Below, piece after piece: positions 8,183 through 16,887 of a stretch of DNA of 64,000 bases (within the stretch, counting starts at the first letter, position 1; each line of letters opens with the position of its first letter). Location of the stretch: NCBI GenBank assembly GCA_900315835.1, contig ONAR01000016.1:1-64000 (forward strand). The letters are read 5' to 3'. The DNA comes from an uncultured Prevotella sp. (GTDB taxonomy: Bacteria; Bacteroidota; Bacteroidia; Bacteroidales; Bacteroidaceae). The translations under genes were made by a program, and so were the position numbers. Under the pieces are notes generated by a model. That model did not search any database and was not told the DNA's origin. It saw only the letters and a list, made by a program, of their open reading frames with translations.

Positions 8183-8362
8183 CTGCCCATTGAGCAATAT
8201 CCCGACATCGCACCACCTACCGTCAAGGTGTCGGCCAGCTATACAGGCGCCAGCGCCGAGACGGTGATGAAGAGTGTCGTGGTGCCATTAGAGGCTGCCA
8301 TCAACGGCGTGGAGAACATACACACCATGACACTCGGCGCAAAGGCCGTCATCCGATTCTAA
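8183..8362 (+). pseudogene. Remnant of an AcrB/HAE1-type RND efflux transporter
   Basis: Translation from 8183 gives [20 protein letters not shown] and continues with TGASAETV, about 59 residues in all before TAA at 8360. This matches the periplasmic stretch after the first helix of AcrB-family pumps, where the E. coli protein has a QYPxIAPPxVxVSAxYPGASAxTV pattern. A normal pump has about 1000-1050 residues, so over 90% is missing, including the first helix and start codon: an in-frame TGA sits at 8177. The middle of the fragment also appears rearranged, since family similarity fades after NGVENIHTM. It is dead unless fused by frameshift to something not visible here. Confidence 0.85.
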
Positions 8363-8370
8363 CAATCCCC

Positions 8371-8430
8371 GCTCCGGATATCGCTGATGTGGGTACCGCC
8401 ATACCTACGGGCACATCAAATACCCGGAGC
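8371..8430. terminator. Multi-tier hairpin between the pump remnant and the GH3 gene
   Basis: GCTCCGG (8371-8377) pairs with CCGGAGC (8424-8430), TGATGTG with CACATCA, and GGTA with TACC, giving one long interrupted stem. It begins 6 bp after the stop of the minus-strand GH3 gene, so it could end that transcript, although no T-run follows on either strand. It shares the stacked-palindrome style of larger elements elsewhere in the window. Confidence 0.55.
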
Positions 8431-8435
8431 GCCGT

Positions 8436-10703
8436 TTATTCTCCAATATAGTTCAGCGAAGCATGGCTCAAGGCCTTGTCGCTGCTGTTGGGTCCTACCA
8501 TGATGTCAAATTTGCCTGGGTCGAGGATGTCATTGCCCTCAGCATCCTTGTAGGTAAGGAGAGCCGGCGTAAGCGAGAAGTCAACACGCTGACGCTCGCC
8601 GGCTTTCAGATGGATGCGGCGGAAGCCTTTCAACTCTTTCACCGGGCGGGCGATGCGGGCGGCGGGGTTATGGATGTAGAGCTGTACAATCTCGTCCGCG
8701 TCGTGCTTCCCGGTATTGGTTACCGTCACCGAGGCCGTCACCTTACCGTTACGCGTCAGCTCGTTGCTGTCCAGATGGAAATCGCTATAATTGAATGTGG
8801 TATAGCTCAGACCGAAACCGAAAGGATAGAGGGCATCGTTGCGCACGTCGATATAGTTGCTCTGGTATTTGTAATATCTTGTTGCGCCCTCGGCCGTTGG
8901 ACGGCCTGTGTTCAGGTGGTTATAGTAGATGGGTATCTGTCCCATACACTGCGGCAGTGATGTGGTGAGCTTGCCGGAAGGCACTTTGTCACCGAAGACC
9001 ACATCGCAGATAGCATCGGCAGCCTCAGAGCCACCAAACCACACATTGAGAATAGCCTGACAGTGCTCGTTCTCCCACTTCAAGATGGTGGGACGACCGG
9101 CGAAGTTGAGCAGCACCACCGGCTTACCCGTAGCGCAGAGCTTCTTCAGCAAGTGCAGCTGTGCATCAGGCAGGTTGAGGTCGGCTCGCGATGAACTCTC
9201 ACCGCTCATCTCCGTCAGTTCGCCCATCGCACAAACGATGACGTCGGCGCTGGCCGCAGCCTGCAGAGCTTCGCGCTCAGCCTTGTCGGCATCCACCCGA
9301 GGTATCGGACGTCCGTAATTGCAGTTGGCCTGTGTGGCCGAGTCGTTATAGATGTTGCAGCCTTGCACGTAAATCACCTTTGCCGATGAACCCACGGCGC
9401 GCATCATGGCTTCCTTCAGTGTACTGTATAGTTCCGGTTTGTCAGCCGTACTCCAGCTGCCCACCATGTTCGACCGATTGTCGCCGAGCGGACCAATGAG
9501 AGCGATGGTGCCCTGCTTCTTCAATGGCAACAGGTTGTTGTCATTCTTCAGCAACACAAAGGTCTCTGCGGCAAAGTTGCGGGCCAGTGTCCGGGCTTCG
9601 GGCTGATAAAGCGCTGTCTTGGACCGCTTGGTGTCAATAAACCTGAAGGGGTCGGCAAACAGTCCCAGCTTATATTTTGCCTCAAGTACGCGGCGACATG
9701 CTTGATCAATGTCCTGCTGACTCACACGACCTTCCTCCAAAAGTTTCTTGAGATTGTCCGTATAAGCTGATGAGCACATATCCATATCGGTGCCGGCCTT
9801 CAGCGCAAGCGCAGCGCAATGGGCATTATCACCCATGCCGTGTTTCACCATTTCGTCGATAGAGCCGTAGTCGGTCACCAGAAAACCATCGAAGCCCCAC
9901 TGATGACGCAGCACTCCGTTGATGAGCCAACTGTTGCCGGTCGCGGGAATGCCGTCAACCAGATTAAACGACGACATCACAGAACCCACACCAGCCTTGA
10001 CTGCGGCCTCATAGGGCGGGAAATACTGGTTGTACATGCGCACACGACTCATATCAACCGTGTTATAATCACGGCCAGCCTCAGCTGCACCGTAGAGGGC
10101 GTAATGCTTCAGACAGGCCATCGCATTGTGAGGGCCATAGTTGCCCTGAATACCCTCTACCATGGCCTTGGCGATGCAACTGCCCAAGAACGGATCTTCG
10201 CCTGCGCCCTCAGCTATACGACCCCAGCGGGGATCGAGGGCAATGTCCACCATCGGACTGTAAACCCAGTTGATGCCCTGCGATGTAGCCTCGCGGGCGG
10301 CAAGGGCAGCGCCTCTGTTGATGGCTGTGGTATCCCAACTGCAAGATTGCGCGAGGGGAATAGGCAGTACAGTCTGGAAACCATGAATGACGTCGTAGCC
10401 AAAAAGCAGGGGGATACCCAGCCGGCTCTTTTTCACGGCTATCTGCTGCAACTGCTTGATTTTCTCGGGGTCACGCACACTGAGCACCCCACCAAGGTTA
10501 CCGTCGGCAGCCAAGCGGGCCAACGGACTATTCATCACCTGACCGGTGACAATGTCGCCGCCAGGCAGCAGGTTGAGTTGACCGATTTTTTCCTCAAGCG
10601 TCATGCGGCTCATCAATTTCTGAATGAAGGAGTCCATGTCGGAAGCCGCAAAACTCATGGTCGATGTGATCACGAAAGACAACAGAATAAATAGTTTTTT
10701 CAT
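8436..10703 (-). CDS. bglX: Glycoside hydrolase family 3 beta-glucosidase (BglX-like)
   Basis: This 755-residue exported enzyme releases beta-linked glucose (or related sugars) from the non-reducing ends of oligosaccharides. A signal peptide spans residues 1-19. The GH3 TIM-barrel domain follows (about 35-370) with the substrate-binding KHYALYG segment and the nucleophile aspartate in GFLVTDYGSIDEM. An alpha/beta sandwich domain (about 400-600) carries the likely acid/base glutamate in SGESSSRADLNLP, and a C-terminal fibronectin-III-like domain starts near residue 650. Length and domain order match E. coli BglX. There is no lipoprotein cysteine, so it is probably periplasmic. It stands alone, with no polysaccharide-utilisation genes beside it; exact sugar specificity cannot be read from sequence. 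Confidence 0.92.
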   Translation of the reverse strand: MKKLFILLSFVITSTMSFAASDMDSFIQKLMSRMTLEEKIGQLNLLPGGDIVTGQVMNSPLARLAADGNLGGVLSVRDPEKIKQLQQIAVKKSRLGIPLLFGYDVIHGFQTVLPIPLAQSCSWDTTAINRGAALAAREATSQGINWVYSPMVDIALDPRWGRIAEGAGEDPFLGSCIAKAMVEGIQGNYGPHNAMACLKHYALYGAAEAGRDYNTVDMSRVRMYNQYFPPYEAAVKAGVGSVMSSFNLVDGIPATGNSWLINGVLRHQWGFDGFLVTDYGSIDEMVKHGMGDNAHCAALALKAGTDMDMCSSAYTDNLKKLLEEGRVSQQDIDQACRRVLEAKYKLGLFADPFRFIDTKRSKTALYQPEARTLARNFAAETFVLLKNDNNLLPLKKQGTIALIGPLGDNRSNMVGSWSTADKPELYSTLKEAMMRAVGSSAKVIYVQGCNIYNDSATQANCNYGRPIPRVDADKAEREALQAAASADVIVCAMGELTEMSGESSSRADLNLPDAQLHLLKKLCATGKPVVLLNFAGRPTILKWENEHCQAILNVWFGGSEAADAICDVVFGDKVPSGKLTTSLPQCMGQIPIYYNHLNTGRPTAEGATRYYKYQSNYIDVRNDALYPFGFGLSYTTFNYSDFHLDSNELTRNGKVTASVTVTNTGKHDADEIVQLYIHNPAARIARPVKELKGFRRIHLKAGERQRVDFSLTPALLTYKDAEGNDILDPGKFDIMVGPNSSDKALSHASLNYIGE

Positions 10704-10790
10704 CTGGGTTAAAGCTTACTATATTTACTATTCTAACGCTGTTGTCTTGACTATATTGCCTTGAATCTGTATAAATAAGGAAGCAATGGT

Positions 10791-11678
10791 CTACCCTTTC
10801 TCGCCCCTCAGCTTGCTCGGCGACATGCCGAAATTGCGGCGCACGTAGCTGCCGAAGAACGAGACGTTGGAGAAGCCAAGACGAGCGCATACCTCCTTGA
10901 TTGACAGCGTGGTGTGGCACAGCGCCTGACGTATATCTTCCTTGGTGTATTGCGTAATCCACTCCGAAGCCGACTTCCCGCTATACTTCGTGCAGAGCAT
11001 CGTGAGGTATTTCGGAGTGATGTGCAACCGGTCGGCGTAGTAGTCCACGGTGCGGTGCTTGATCTCGTTCGAGGTGAGAATTTTCAGAAAGTTATTAAAC
11101 AGCGCCTGACCGTGCGTACGTTTCAGTTCTTCCTCATCGGCTTTGTTGTCGAGCAACCCGAGCAGGTCGAGCAGCATACCTTGGATGATGCATTGCATGG
11201 TAATGGTGGCGTTGGGCCGTGAATGGTGTTGTATCTTGTAGCGGATGAGCTCGTAATAGTGTACAAATTGCGCCTTGTCCTCTTCCGGAAGTTTTATGAT
11301 GCAGGTATGTCGGCTATATACCGACAGGTTCCATAAATAAATCTGGTCGTTGAGCATCTCGTGGATGATGTCGTCGGACAAGCAAAGGATTTTACAGTCG
11401 AAGTCGGTGCTGACGAGGTAATTGTCCAAGATGACGTGGGGCGCGCTGATCAGTACGTCGCCTTCGGTGAGCTGTATCTGTCGGTCGTTGAGATTAAACT
11501 GGATGCGGCCTTTCGTGCAGATAGTGATAAAGTTCATCTTAGCGTAGAGTGGGGCTTCGGCCTTTAGGTGATGGAAGTCGTTGATGATGACCACATCGCC
11601 GTCATAATAGTTTACGACTGCGTTACCATTGAGGTCATTAAGGTCGACCTCCTTCAATACGAGTTGGTTGTTCTTCAT
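10791..11678 (-). CDS. AraC-family transcriptional regulator
   Basis: The protein of about 295 residues has an N-terminal cupin-like sensing region and a C-terminal pair of helix-turn-helix motifs in the last 100 residues. The first is around HRTVDYYADRLHITPKYLTM and the second around SIKEVCARLGFSNVSFFGSY, ending in the family's FGMSPSKLR. It is divergent from a HlyD-permease-permease-HlyD exporter operon, so it probably controls that operon in response to a small molecule. The start is uncertain: ATG at 11678 (MKNNQLV) is chosen because a palindrome (TTGGCG...CGCCAA, 11691-11719) immediately upstream looks regulatory. An in-frame ATG at 11735 is the alternative and would add 19 residues. Confidence 0.88.
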   Translation of the reverse strand: MKNNQLVLKEVDLNDLNGNAVVNYYDGDVVIINDFHHLKAEAPLYAKMNFITICTKGRIQFNLNDRQIQLTEGDVLISAPHVILDNYLVSTDFDCKILCLSDDIIHEMLNDQIYLWNLSVYSRHTCIIKLPEEDKAQFVHYYELIRYKIQHHSRPNATITMQCIIQGMLLDLLGLLDNKADEEELKRTHGQALFNNFLKILTSNEIKHRTVDYYADRLHITPKYLTMLCTKYSGKSASEWITQYTKEDIRQALCHTTLSIKEVCARLGFSNVSFFGSYVRRNFGMSPSKLRGEKG

Positions 11679-11690
11679 ATCTTCTTGTTT

Positions 11691-11803
11691 TTGGCGCAAA
11701 TTTCGTAAAAATACGCCAATCATTGTTTTGTTCATTTCCAATTATTTGGTCAATATTTCCACATGTTCCCATATTGCTGCGAATAGTTGAATATTTGAAC
11801 ATC
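11691..11803. promoter_or_regulatory. Candidate operator region between the AraC gene and the exporter operon
   Basis: Two features stand out. TTGGCG (11691) and CGCCAA (11714) form an inverted repeat. AATATTTCCACATG (11752) and AATATTTGAACATC (11790) form a direct repeat spaced 38 bp start to start, the sort of half-sites AraC proteins bind. No perfect TAnnTTTG box precedes the exporter; the nearest is AATATTTG at 11790-11797, overlapping the second half-site, as would suit an activator-dependent promoter. Confidence 0.4.
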
Positions 11804-11850
11804 GTAATTAGCGAATATTATCAGAAATTTGCCGAAAAATCGAAACAGCT

Positions 11851-12870
11851 ATGGAGAAAACGAGAAGGGAGCGACTGTTTAATATCGTCTTCCACAACAA
11901 GGTACTGCTGACAGCTTTCTGCCTGTTGTCATTGTTGTTGTTGGCCATCATCGTCGGCATCCCCATCCCCGAGCATAAGTTGCCGGTGCAGGGACAGTTG
12001 GAGTCGACCGACTACAGAGTATCGACCAAGGTGCCGAGCCGTGTAGAAAAGGTTTGCGTGCACGAGGGCGATTATGTCCAAGCCGGCGATACGTTGGTGG
12101 TGCTCACGGCGCCCGAGGTGTCGGCCATGGAGCAGACCGCTATCGCCAAATGGGATGAGTCGCGGGCGCAGGATGCGCTGGTGCAGGAAGGCACGCGCGG
12201 TGAGGCGGTAAGGTCGGCCTATTACCGTTGGCAGCAGGCCATTGCCGCACGCGACGTGAGTCAGTCCACCTACAAGCGCATCAATAACCTGTGTGCGCAG
12301 GGCGTGGTCGCAGCGCAGAAGGCCGACGAGGCCCGTGCGCAACGCGATGCGGCAGTGGCGGCTGAACGGGCGGCGCATGAGCAATATCAGTTGGCCCTCA
12401 ACGGCTCACGGCATGAGGAGAAGCGCGCGGCAAATTACCGTAGTAAGGCGGCAAGGGCCAATGTCGATGTGGTACGCCATCTGCTCAACGAGACGGTGTT
12501 GACAGCCCCACAAAGCGGACGCGTGACCGAAATCTTCGTCGAACCCAGTGAGATTGTAGGTACGGGAGCGCCCATCATGAATATTGAAACCGATGACTAC
12601 TGGTTTACGTTCTACGTCACCGAGGACCACCTGCCAGGCATCGACTACGGGCAGTTGGTTGACATTTATCGACCGGCTGCTGATGACACCGTAACCGCTC
12701 GTGTGACGCGCGTCAACAATGCCGGAGACTTTGCGGCATGGAAGGCCACAAGCGCCCTCAACGACCTCGACCTGAAAGTGTTTGAGGTGAGACTGCGCGC
12801 CACGAAGCCACTGAAAGCGCCCCATGCAGGTGAGTCGGTGGTCATGCTGAGTAAGTTAAACAAACACTGA
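11851..12870 (+). CDS. HlyD-family membrane fusion protein, first copy
   Basis: The 339-residue periplasmic adaptor has one N-terminal membrane helix (about residues 21-41), a split biotinyl-lipoyl domain (VPSRVEKVCVHEGDYVQAGD near residue 62 and the returning half TVLTAPQSGRVTEIFVEPSE near residue 213), and an intervening Ala/Arg-rich coiled-coil hairpin (about 85-205). A beta-barrel domain follows. These adaptors link inner-membrane exporters to a TolC-type channel. The gene starts a four-gene operon with two ABC-2 permeases and a second HlyD, opposite an AraC regulator. No outer-membrane channel is encoded nearby. Confidence 0.9.
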   Translation: MEKTRRERLFNIVFHNKVLLTAFCLLSLLLLAIIVGIPIPEHKLPVQGQLESTDYRVSTKVPSRVEKVCVHEGDYVQAGDTLVVLTAPEVSAMEQTAIAKWDESRAQDALVQEGTRGEAVRSAYYRWQQAIAARDVSQSTYKRINNLCAQGVVAAQKADEARAQRDAAVAAERAAHEQYQLALNGSRHEEKRAANYRSKAARANVDVVRHLLNETVLTAPQSGRVTEIFVEPSEIVGTGAPIMNIETDDYWFTFYVTEDHLPGIDYGQLVDIYRPAADDTVTARVTRVNNAGDFAAWKATSALNDLDLKVFEVRLRATKPLKAPHAGESVVMLSKLNKH

Positions 12871-12883
12871 AACTATCTATACG

Positions 12884-14116
12884 ATGATAATTAAACTCAA
12901 TAATAAGGCGCCCAACCCGTCAAGGGGTTTCTGGAGGCGACTGCAACTGATTCATCGGCGCATCATCTTTATTACGCGTCGGGAAGCAAGGACGTTTGCC
13001 ACGCGTCCATTGTTTCTCTTTGACATGATCATCGCGCCATTGCTCTGCATCTTCTTTTTCACGACGCTCATGATGGAGGGCCTGCCCAAGCGGCTGCCCG
13101 CCGCCATCGTTGATGCCGACAACACCCACGTCTCCCGCATCGCCTGCCGTATGATTGATGCATTTGAAGAAACTGACGTAAAGTATGTCTTCCGCAACTT
13201 CTCCGAGGCGCGGCAAGCCATGCAGGAGGGTAAGATTTACGCTTTCTTCTATATTCCCAAAGGGCTGACGCGCGACTGCGAGTCACAGCGCCAGCCCACC
13301 ATCTCGTTCTATACCAACGATTCCTATTACGTGCCGGCCAACTTCATCATGCGCGACATGACAACGACGAGTGTACTGGCCGGTCTCGCGCTGACGCGCA
13401 GCAGTCTGTGGGGACATGGCACCCCTGACAGTGAGCTGATGGGCATTCTGCAGCCGATTACCATCGAGACCCACCCGATGAAGAACGCGTTTATGGACTA
13501 TTCGGTATATCTAAGCAATATGCTCATCCCAGGACTCCTCATTCTTCTCATCATGCTCACGACGACCTACGCCATCGGATTGGAGTGGAAGACAGAACGA
13601 CAGACTGAGCTATATATCATCTCCGGCCACAGTCCTGCCATAGCCTTAGCGGGTAAGCTATTGCCCCAAACCGCCATTTATACGGTCATCTTCACTTTCA
13701 TGGACGTGTGGTTCTTCCGTTATCTCGGCTTCCCTTGCAACTGTGGACTGCCGACGATGATTGGTCTCGGCTTTCTCACTGTGGTGGCCAGTCAGGGCTT
13801 TGCCATCTTTCTGTTTGGCTTGATGGCGGGTGAGATGCGACTGTCGATGTGTATCTGTTCGCTTTGGGGCATCCTATCATTCTCATTGGCAGGCTTCACC
13901 TTCCCGGTCACAGCCATGTCAACCTATCTGCGCGTGCTTGCCGACTGGTTTCCACTGCGCCATTATTACCTCATCTATGTCAACTGTGCGCTCGACGGCT
14001 GGTCACTGGCTTATGTATGGCCGTCGGTGGTGGTGCTTTGCTGCTTTGCGCTGTTGCCCATCCTGGTGCTGCCACGCTACCGCAAGGCCTTCCTTCAATT
14101 CAAATACATTGAGTGA
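12884..14116 (+). CDS. ABC-2 type transporter permease, first copy
   Basis: The 410-residue protein has the ABC-2/YhgE-like layout: one N-terminal helix (about residues 45-65), a large periplasmic domain of about 150 residues (LPAAIVDADNTHVSRI at its start is typical), and five helices from about residue 210 to 400. Such proteins pair as heterodimers to export drugs or lipids, normally driven by an ATP-binding subunit. No ATPase gene is present in the operon. The first 35 residues (KLNNKAPNPSRGFWRRLQLI) form a basic cytoplasmic extension. It sits 13 bp after the HlyD gene and 2 bp before the second permease. Confidence 0.88.
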   Translation: MIIKLNNKAPNPSRGFWRRLQLIHRRIIFITRREARTFATRPLFLFDMIIAPLLCIFFFTTLMMEGLPKRLPAAIVDADNTHVSRIACRMIDAFEETDVKYVFRNFSEARQAMQEGKIYAFFYIPKGLTRDCESQRQPTISFYTNDSYYVPANFIMRDMTTTSVLAGLALTRSSLWGHGTPDSELMGILQPITIETHPMKNAFMDYSVYLSNMLIPGLLILLIMLTTTYAIGLEWKTERQTELYIISGHSPAIALAGKLLPQTAIYTVIFTFMDVWFFRYLGFPCNCGLPTMIGLGFLTVVASQGFAIFLFGLMAGEMRLSMCICSLWGILSFSLAGFTFPVTAMSTYLRVLADWFPLRHYYLIYVNCALDGWSLAYVWPSVVVLCCFALLPILVLPRYRKAFLQFKYIE

Positions 14117-14118
14117 TT

Positions 14119-15279
14119 ATGAGAAACCTACTCTATATATGGTATGACGAATGCCGCACCGTACTGCGCGACAAGGGCATCATGATCTTCATCTTCTTCG
14201 TGCCTTTGGCCTATCCGCTGCTCTACTCCTACGTCTACACCAACGAGGTGTGCCGCGACGTGCCTTGCGCTGTGGTCGACGACTGCGGCTCATCGCGCAG
14301 CCGTGAGTTCATCAGCAAATTCGATGGTACGCCCGACGTCAGCGTCACGGGCATCTACACCACCGTCGGGGAGGCAGAGGAGCAAATCAAACGGCACAAG
14401 GCCTACGGCATTCTGCACATCGCATCAACTTTCGACGATGACCTCAGCAACGGTCGGCAGACGCATGTGGGACTTTATTGCGACATGAGCAGTATGCTCT
14501 ATTACAAAGCGCTACTGTTGGCGGCCACCAACGTCTCGCTCGACATGAACAACGACATCAAGGTTGAGCGCATCGGTGCAACAACCATCCGCGACGAGGA
14601 GATAGCCAAATTGCCCATCAAATACGAGCATCTCAGTCTCTATAATCCGCAAGCGGGCTTCGCTTCATTCCTTATTCCGCCCGTCTTGATGCTCATCATC
14701 CAACAGACGCTGCTTCTGGGTATCGGCATGGAGATGGGTAACACCCGCGAGAAGAACCGTGGTTCGGTCATTCCGCTCGACGTGCATTATAAGAATGTGA
14801 TGAGTGTCATCTGGGGTAAGGCGCTGTTCTATCTGCCGCTTTATTTCATCATGGCCATCTACATGTTCACATTTGTCAATCAGTCGTTCCACATGCCTCA
14901 GATGGGGCATTACTTCACACTTGTTGCGTTCATCGTACCTTACCTGCTATCGTGCATCTTCTTTGCCATCACGCTTTCGTCGCTCATCTATCGCCGCGAG
15001 GACTGCATCCTGATCTTCGTCTTCATGTCGGTGCCGATGGTGTTTCTCTCGGGCGTATCATGGCCGTCGTCCAACATCCCGATGTTCTGGAAGGCGCTGT
15101 CGTGGTTCTTCCCCTCTGCCTTGGGCATGAACGGCTACGTACGCATCATGTCGATGGGCTGCAACCTTCACGACATCAGCGACATCTATATCGGACTATG
15201 GATCCAGGTGGCTGTGTATTTCGGCACATCGTGTCTGGTCTACCTCCGTCATATCAATAAACTCTTCAGTAAATATTAA
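14119..15279 (+). CDS. ABC-2 type transporter permease, second copy
   Basis: This 386-residue paralogue of the preceding permease has the same arrangement: a helix at about residues 20-40, a periplasmic domain beginning DVPCAVVDDCGSSRSREF, then five or six helices from about residue 180. The PxFLSGVSWP-like motif (MVFLSGVSWPSSNIP) near residue 315 is characteristic of ABC-2 permeases. The ATG at 14119 is preferred to a GTG at 14113 that overlaps the preceding stop. The two permeases probably form a heterodimer served by the flanking HlyD adaptors. As with its partner, no nucleotide-binding subunit is encoded nearby. Confidence 0.88.
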   Translation: MRNLLYIWYDECRTVLRDKGIMIFIFFVPLAYPLLYSYVYTNEVCRDVPCAVVDDCGSSRSREFISKFDGTPDVSVTGIYTTVGEAEEQIKRHKAYGILHIASTFDDDLSNGRQTHVGLYCDMSSMLYYKALLLAATNVSLDMNNDIKVERIGATTIRDEEIAKLPIKYEHLSLYNPQAGFASFLIPPVLMLIIQQTLLLGIGMEMGNTREKNRGSVIPLDVHYKNVMSVIWGKALFYLPLYFIMAIYMFTFVNQSFHMPQMGHYFTLVAFIVPYLLSCIFFAITLSSLIYRREDCILIFVFMSVPMVFLSGVSWPSSNIPMFWKALSWFFPSALGMNGYVRIMSMGCNLHDISDIYIGLWIQVAVYFGTSCLVYLRHINKLFSKY

Positions 15280-15296
15280 ACGCAAAGCATCTCATC

Positions 15297-16286
15297 ATGA
15301 AAGATAAAATCCAAGCTGAGCACTTGAATGTGATTTTGGCCATCGTCTCATTTATCCTTATCGTTACAGGCATCTCGTTTATCGGTTACCTTATGTTTGG
15401 CACCAAGGAAACTGCTATCGAAGGTCAGATGGACTGCCGCGAATACCGTGTGTCGGGTAAGTTCGACGCGCGCATCAAACGGCTTTTGGTCAGCGAGGGC
15501 GACTACGTGCATGTCGGCGACACCCTTGTGGTGCTGAGCATGCCCGAGGTCGTGGCGCAGGAGCAGGCGGCCAAAGCCACGGGTGAGGCGGCGCAGGCCA
15601 TCAATGAGATGACCGACAACGGTTCGCGTGTGGAGCAGATACGCACGGCGGCCAACCTCGTTTCGCAGGCCAAGGCTGCACTTACCATCGCTGAAAAGAC
15701 GCTCAACCGTGTGCAACGGTTGTACGACGAAGGCGTTGCCACAGCACAGAAACGCGACGAGGCGCAGGCCGCCCGCGATGCAGCAGCGGCTCAGGTCAGT
15801 GCCGCACAAAGCCAATACGAGATGGTGAATAATGGCGCGAGGGTAGAGGAGAAGAAAGCCACTGCCGCTCAAGCCAAGGCTGCAGAACATGGTACCGACG
15901 TGGTGCGCTCGATGCTCCGTGAGACGGTGCAGGTGGCGACGGTCGAAGGTGAGGTGCAAAAGATCAACGCCCATGAGGGTGAGCTGGTCAGCAGTGGATC
16001 ACCCATCCTCACCATCAGCATGCTGGGCGACAAATGGGCCACGTTCTTCATTCGTGAGGACCGGCTCCATGGCCTGAAGCCCGGCAAACGGATCACCGTT
16101 CATTCCGAGGCCTACGACCGCGACTATCCCATGGAGGTGTATTACATGAAGGTCCAGCCGTCGTATGCAACATGGAAGTCAACGAAGCCCGACAAAGGCA
16201 TCGACCTCCACACCTTCGAGGTTCGGGCCCGGCCACTAAAGCCTGCCAAGGAGTTGCGCCCCGGCATATCGGTGACAATCAAATAG
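15297..16286 (+). CDS. HlyD-family membrane fusion protein, second copy
   Basis: The 329-residue adaptor is clearly paralogous to the first gene of the operon, with an N-terminal helix (about residues 15-35), a lipoyl half-motif (FDARIKRLLVSEGDYVHVGD), an alanine-rich coiled-coil hairpin (about 80-200) and the returning half (TVEGEVQKINAHEGELVSSG). The order adaptor-permease-permease-adaptor is unusual; one adaptor per system is the norm. The two may form mixed hexamers or serve alternative outer-membrane channels (inference). It is the last gene of the operon. Confidence 0.88.
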   Translation: MKDKIQAEHLNVILAIVSFILIVTGISFIGYLMFGTKETAIEGQMDCREYRVSGKFDARIKRLLVSEGDYVHVGDTLVVLSMPEVVAQEQAAKATGEAAQAINEMTDNGSRVEQIRTAANLVSQAKAALTIAEKTLNRVQRLYDEGVATAQKRDEAQAARDAAAAQVSAAQSQYEMVNNGARVEEKKATAAQAKAAEHGTDVVRSMLRETVQVATVEGEVQKINAHEGELVSSGSPILTISMLGDKWATFFIREDRLHGLKPGKRITVHSEAYDRDYPMEVYYMKVQPSYATWKSTKPDKGIDLHTFEVRARPLKPAKELRPGISVTIK

Positions 16287-16398
16287 GGTAGGGCTTCAGC
16301 GCCGTCTGTCTTTGCTTTTCCTGATTAAGATGTAAACAGGCTGACGGTTCCGCATCGGCGATAGGTGAATGCGATACGGGCTGAGCGAGAAAGTGTGG

Positions 16399-16502
16399 CG
16401 GTCGCCACAGTTATGCAGGGCGGTCGCCACAGAATGGTAAAACATTCGCCACAGCTTATCGCTCAACCCATTTCGCAGTGTCGCTCAACCCATTTCGCAG
16501 TG
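16399..16502. repeat. Short direct repeats after the exporter operon
   Basis: CGGTCGCCACAG occurs at 16399 and 16421, with a shorter TCGCCACAG copy near 16447. A 22-bp unit TCGCTCAACCCATTTCGCAG+TG is then tandemly repeated exactly twice (16459-16480 and 16481-16502). GTGGCGGTCGCCAC at 16395 is also a small hairpin. No reading frame or promoter was found in 16287-16659 apart from these and the hairpin at 16572. Confidence 0.7.
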
Positions 16503-16571
16503 ACGTTTGACGCATTCCGGCTGTTTTAGTGAAAGCGGGACGGCCTAAATTAAATGGTTACGAAAGAATAG

Positions 16572-16633
16572 GAAGTCCGGAAGTCCAGCCATATACTTAA
16601 GTGTATTAAGTTATGATAGAACTTTCGGACTTC
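16572..16633. repeat. GAAGTCCGGAA hairpin, member of a dispersed repeat family
   Basis: GAAGTCCGGAA (16572-16582) pairs with TTTCGGACTTC (16623-16633), and the palindrome CTTAAGTGTATTAAG sits inside the loop. The arm matches the repeat family found at 32.6, 33.0, 33.5 and 47.7 kb. Here it lies between the convergent exporter and DUF3791 genes and could end transcription from either side. Confidence 0.65.
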
Positions 16634-16659
16634 TCATCTTTTGAAACACCAATCTTCAA

Positions 16660-16887
16660 TCATCCGACTTTACCATAAGTCAATTCATGCTTTAGTATGT
16701 CATAATTGTAACCACTGCTCTGAAAGTACAAACCTGTTGACAGGTCTGTAATCTTATCGTATGTCTGTGAATTATAAATAATATCTAAAGCATCAATCTC
16801 GGAAATGCCTTTATCTTCAACAAGATATTTTGCCATATCCTCAACAATTGAATCGATAAGGAATTTTGTTTGGATTGCATCCGTCAT
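16660..16887 (-). CDS. DUF3791-family small protein, downstream copy
   Basis: The 75-residue acidic protein is mostly helical (pattern KFLIDSIVEDMAKYLVEDKG, then ISEIDALDII). This resembles the DUF3791 family, whose members sit beside DUF3990 genes. Its ATG overlaps the stop of the ADP-ribosyltransferase-like gene by 4 bp, so the two are translationally coupled. A second DUF3791 protein opens the same operon. Small size, coupling and pairing with a putative NAD-using enzyme suggest an antitoxin or immunity role. This is inference and no activity is known to me. Confidence 0.65.
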   Translation of the reverse strand: MTDAIQTKFLIDSIVEDMAKYLVEDKGISEIDALDIIYNSQTYDKITDLSTGLYFQSSGYNYDILKHELTYGKVG

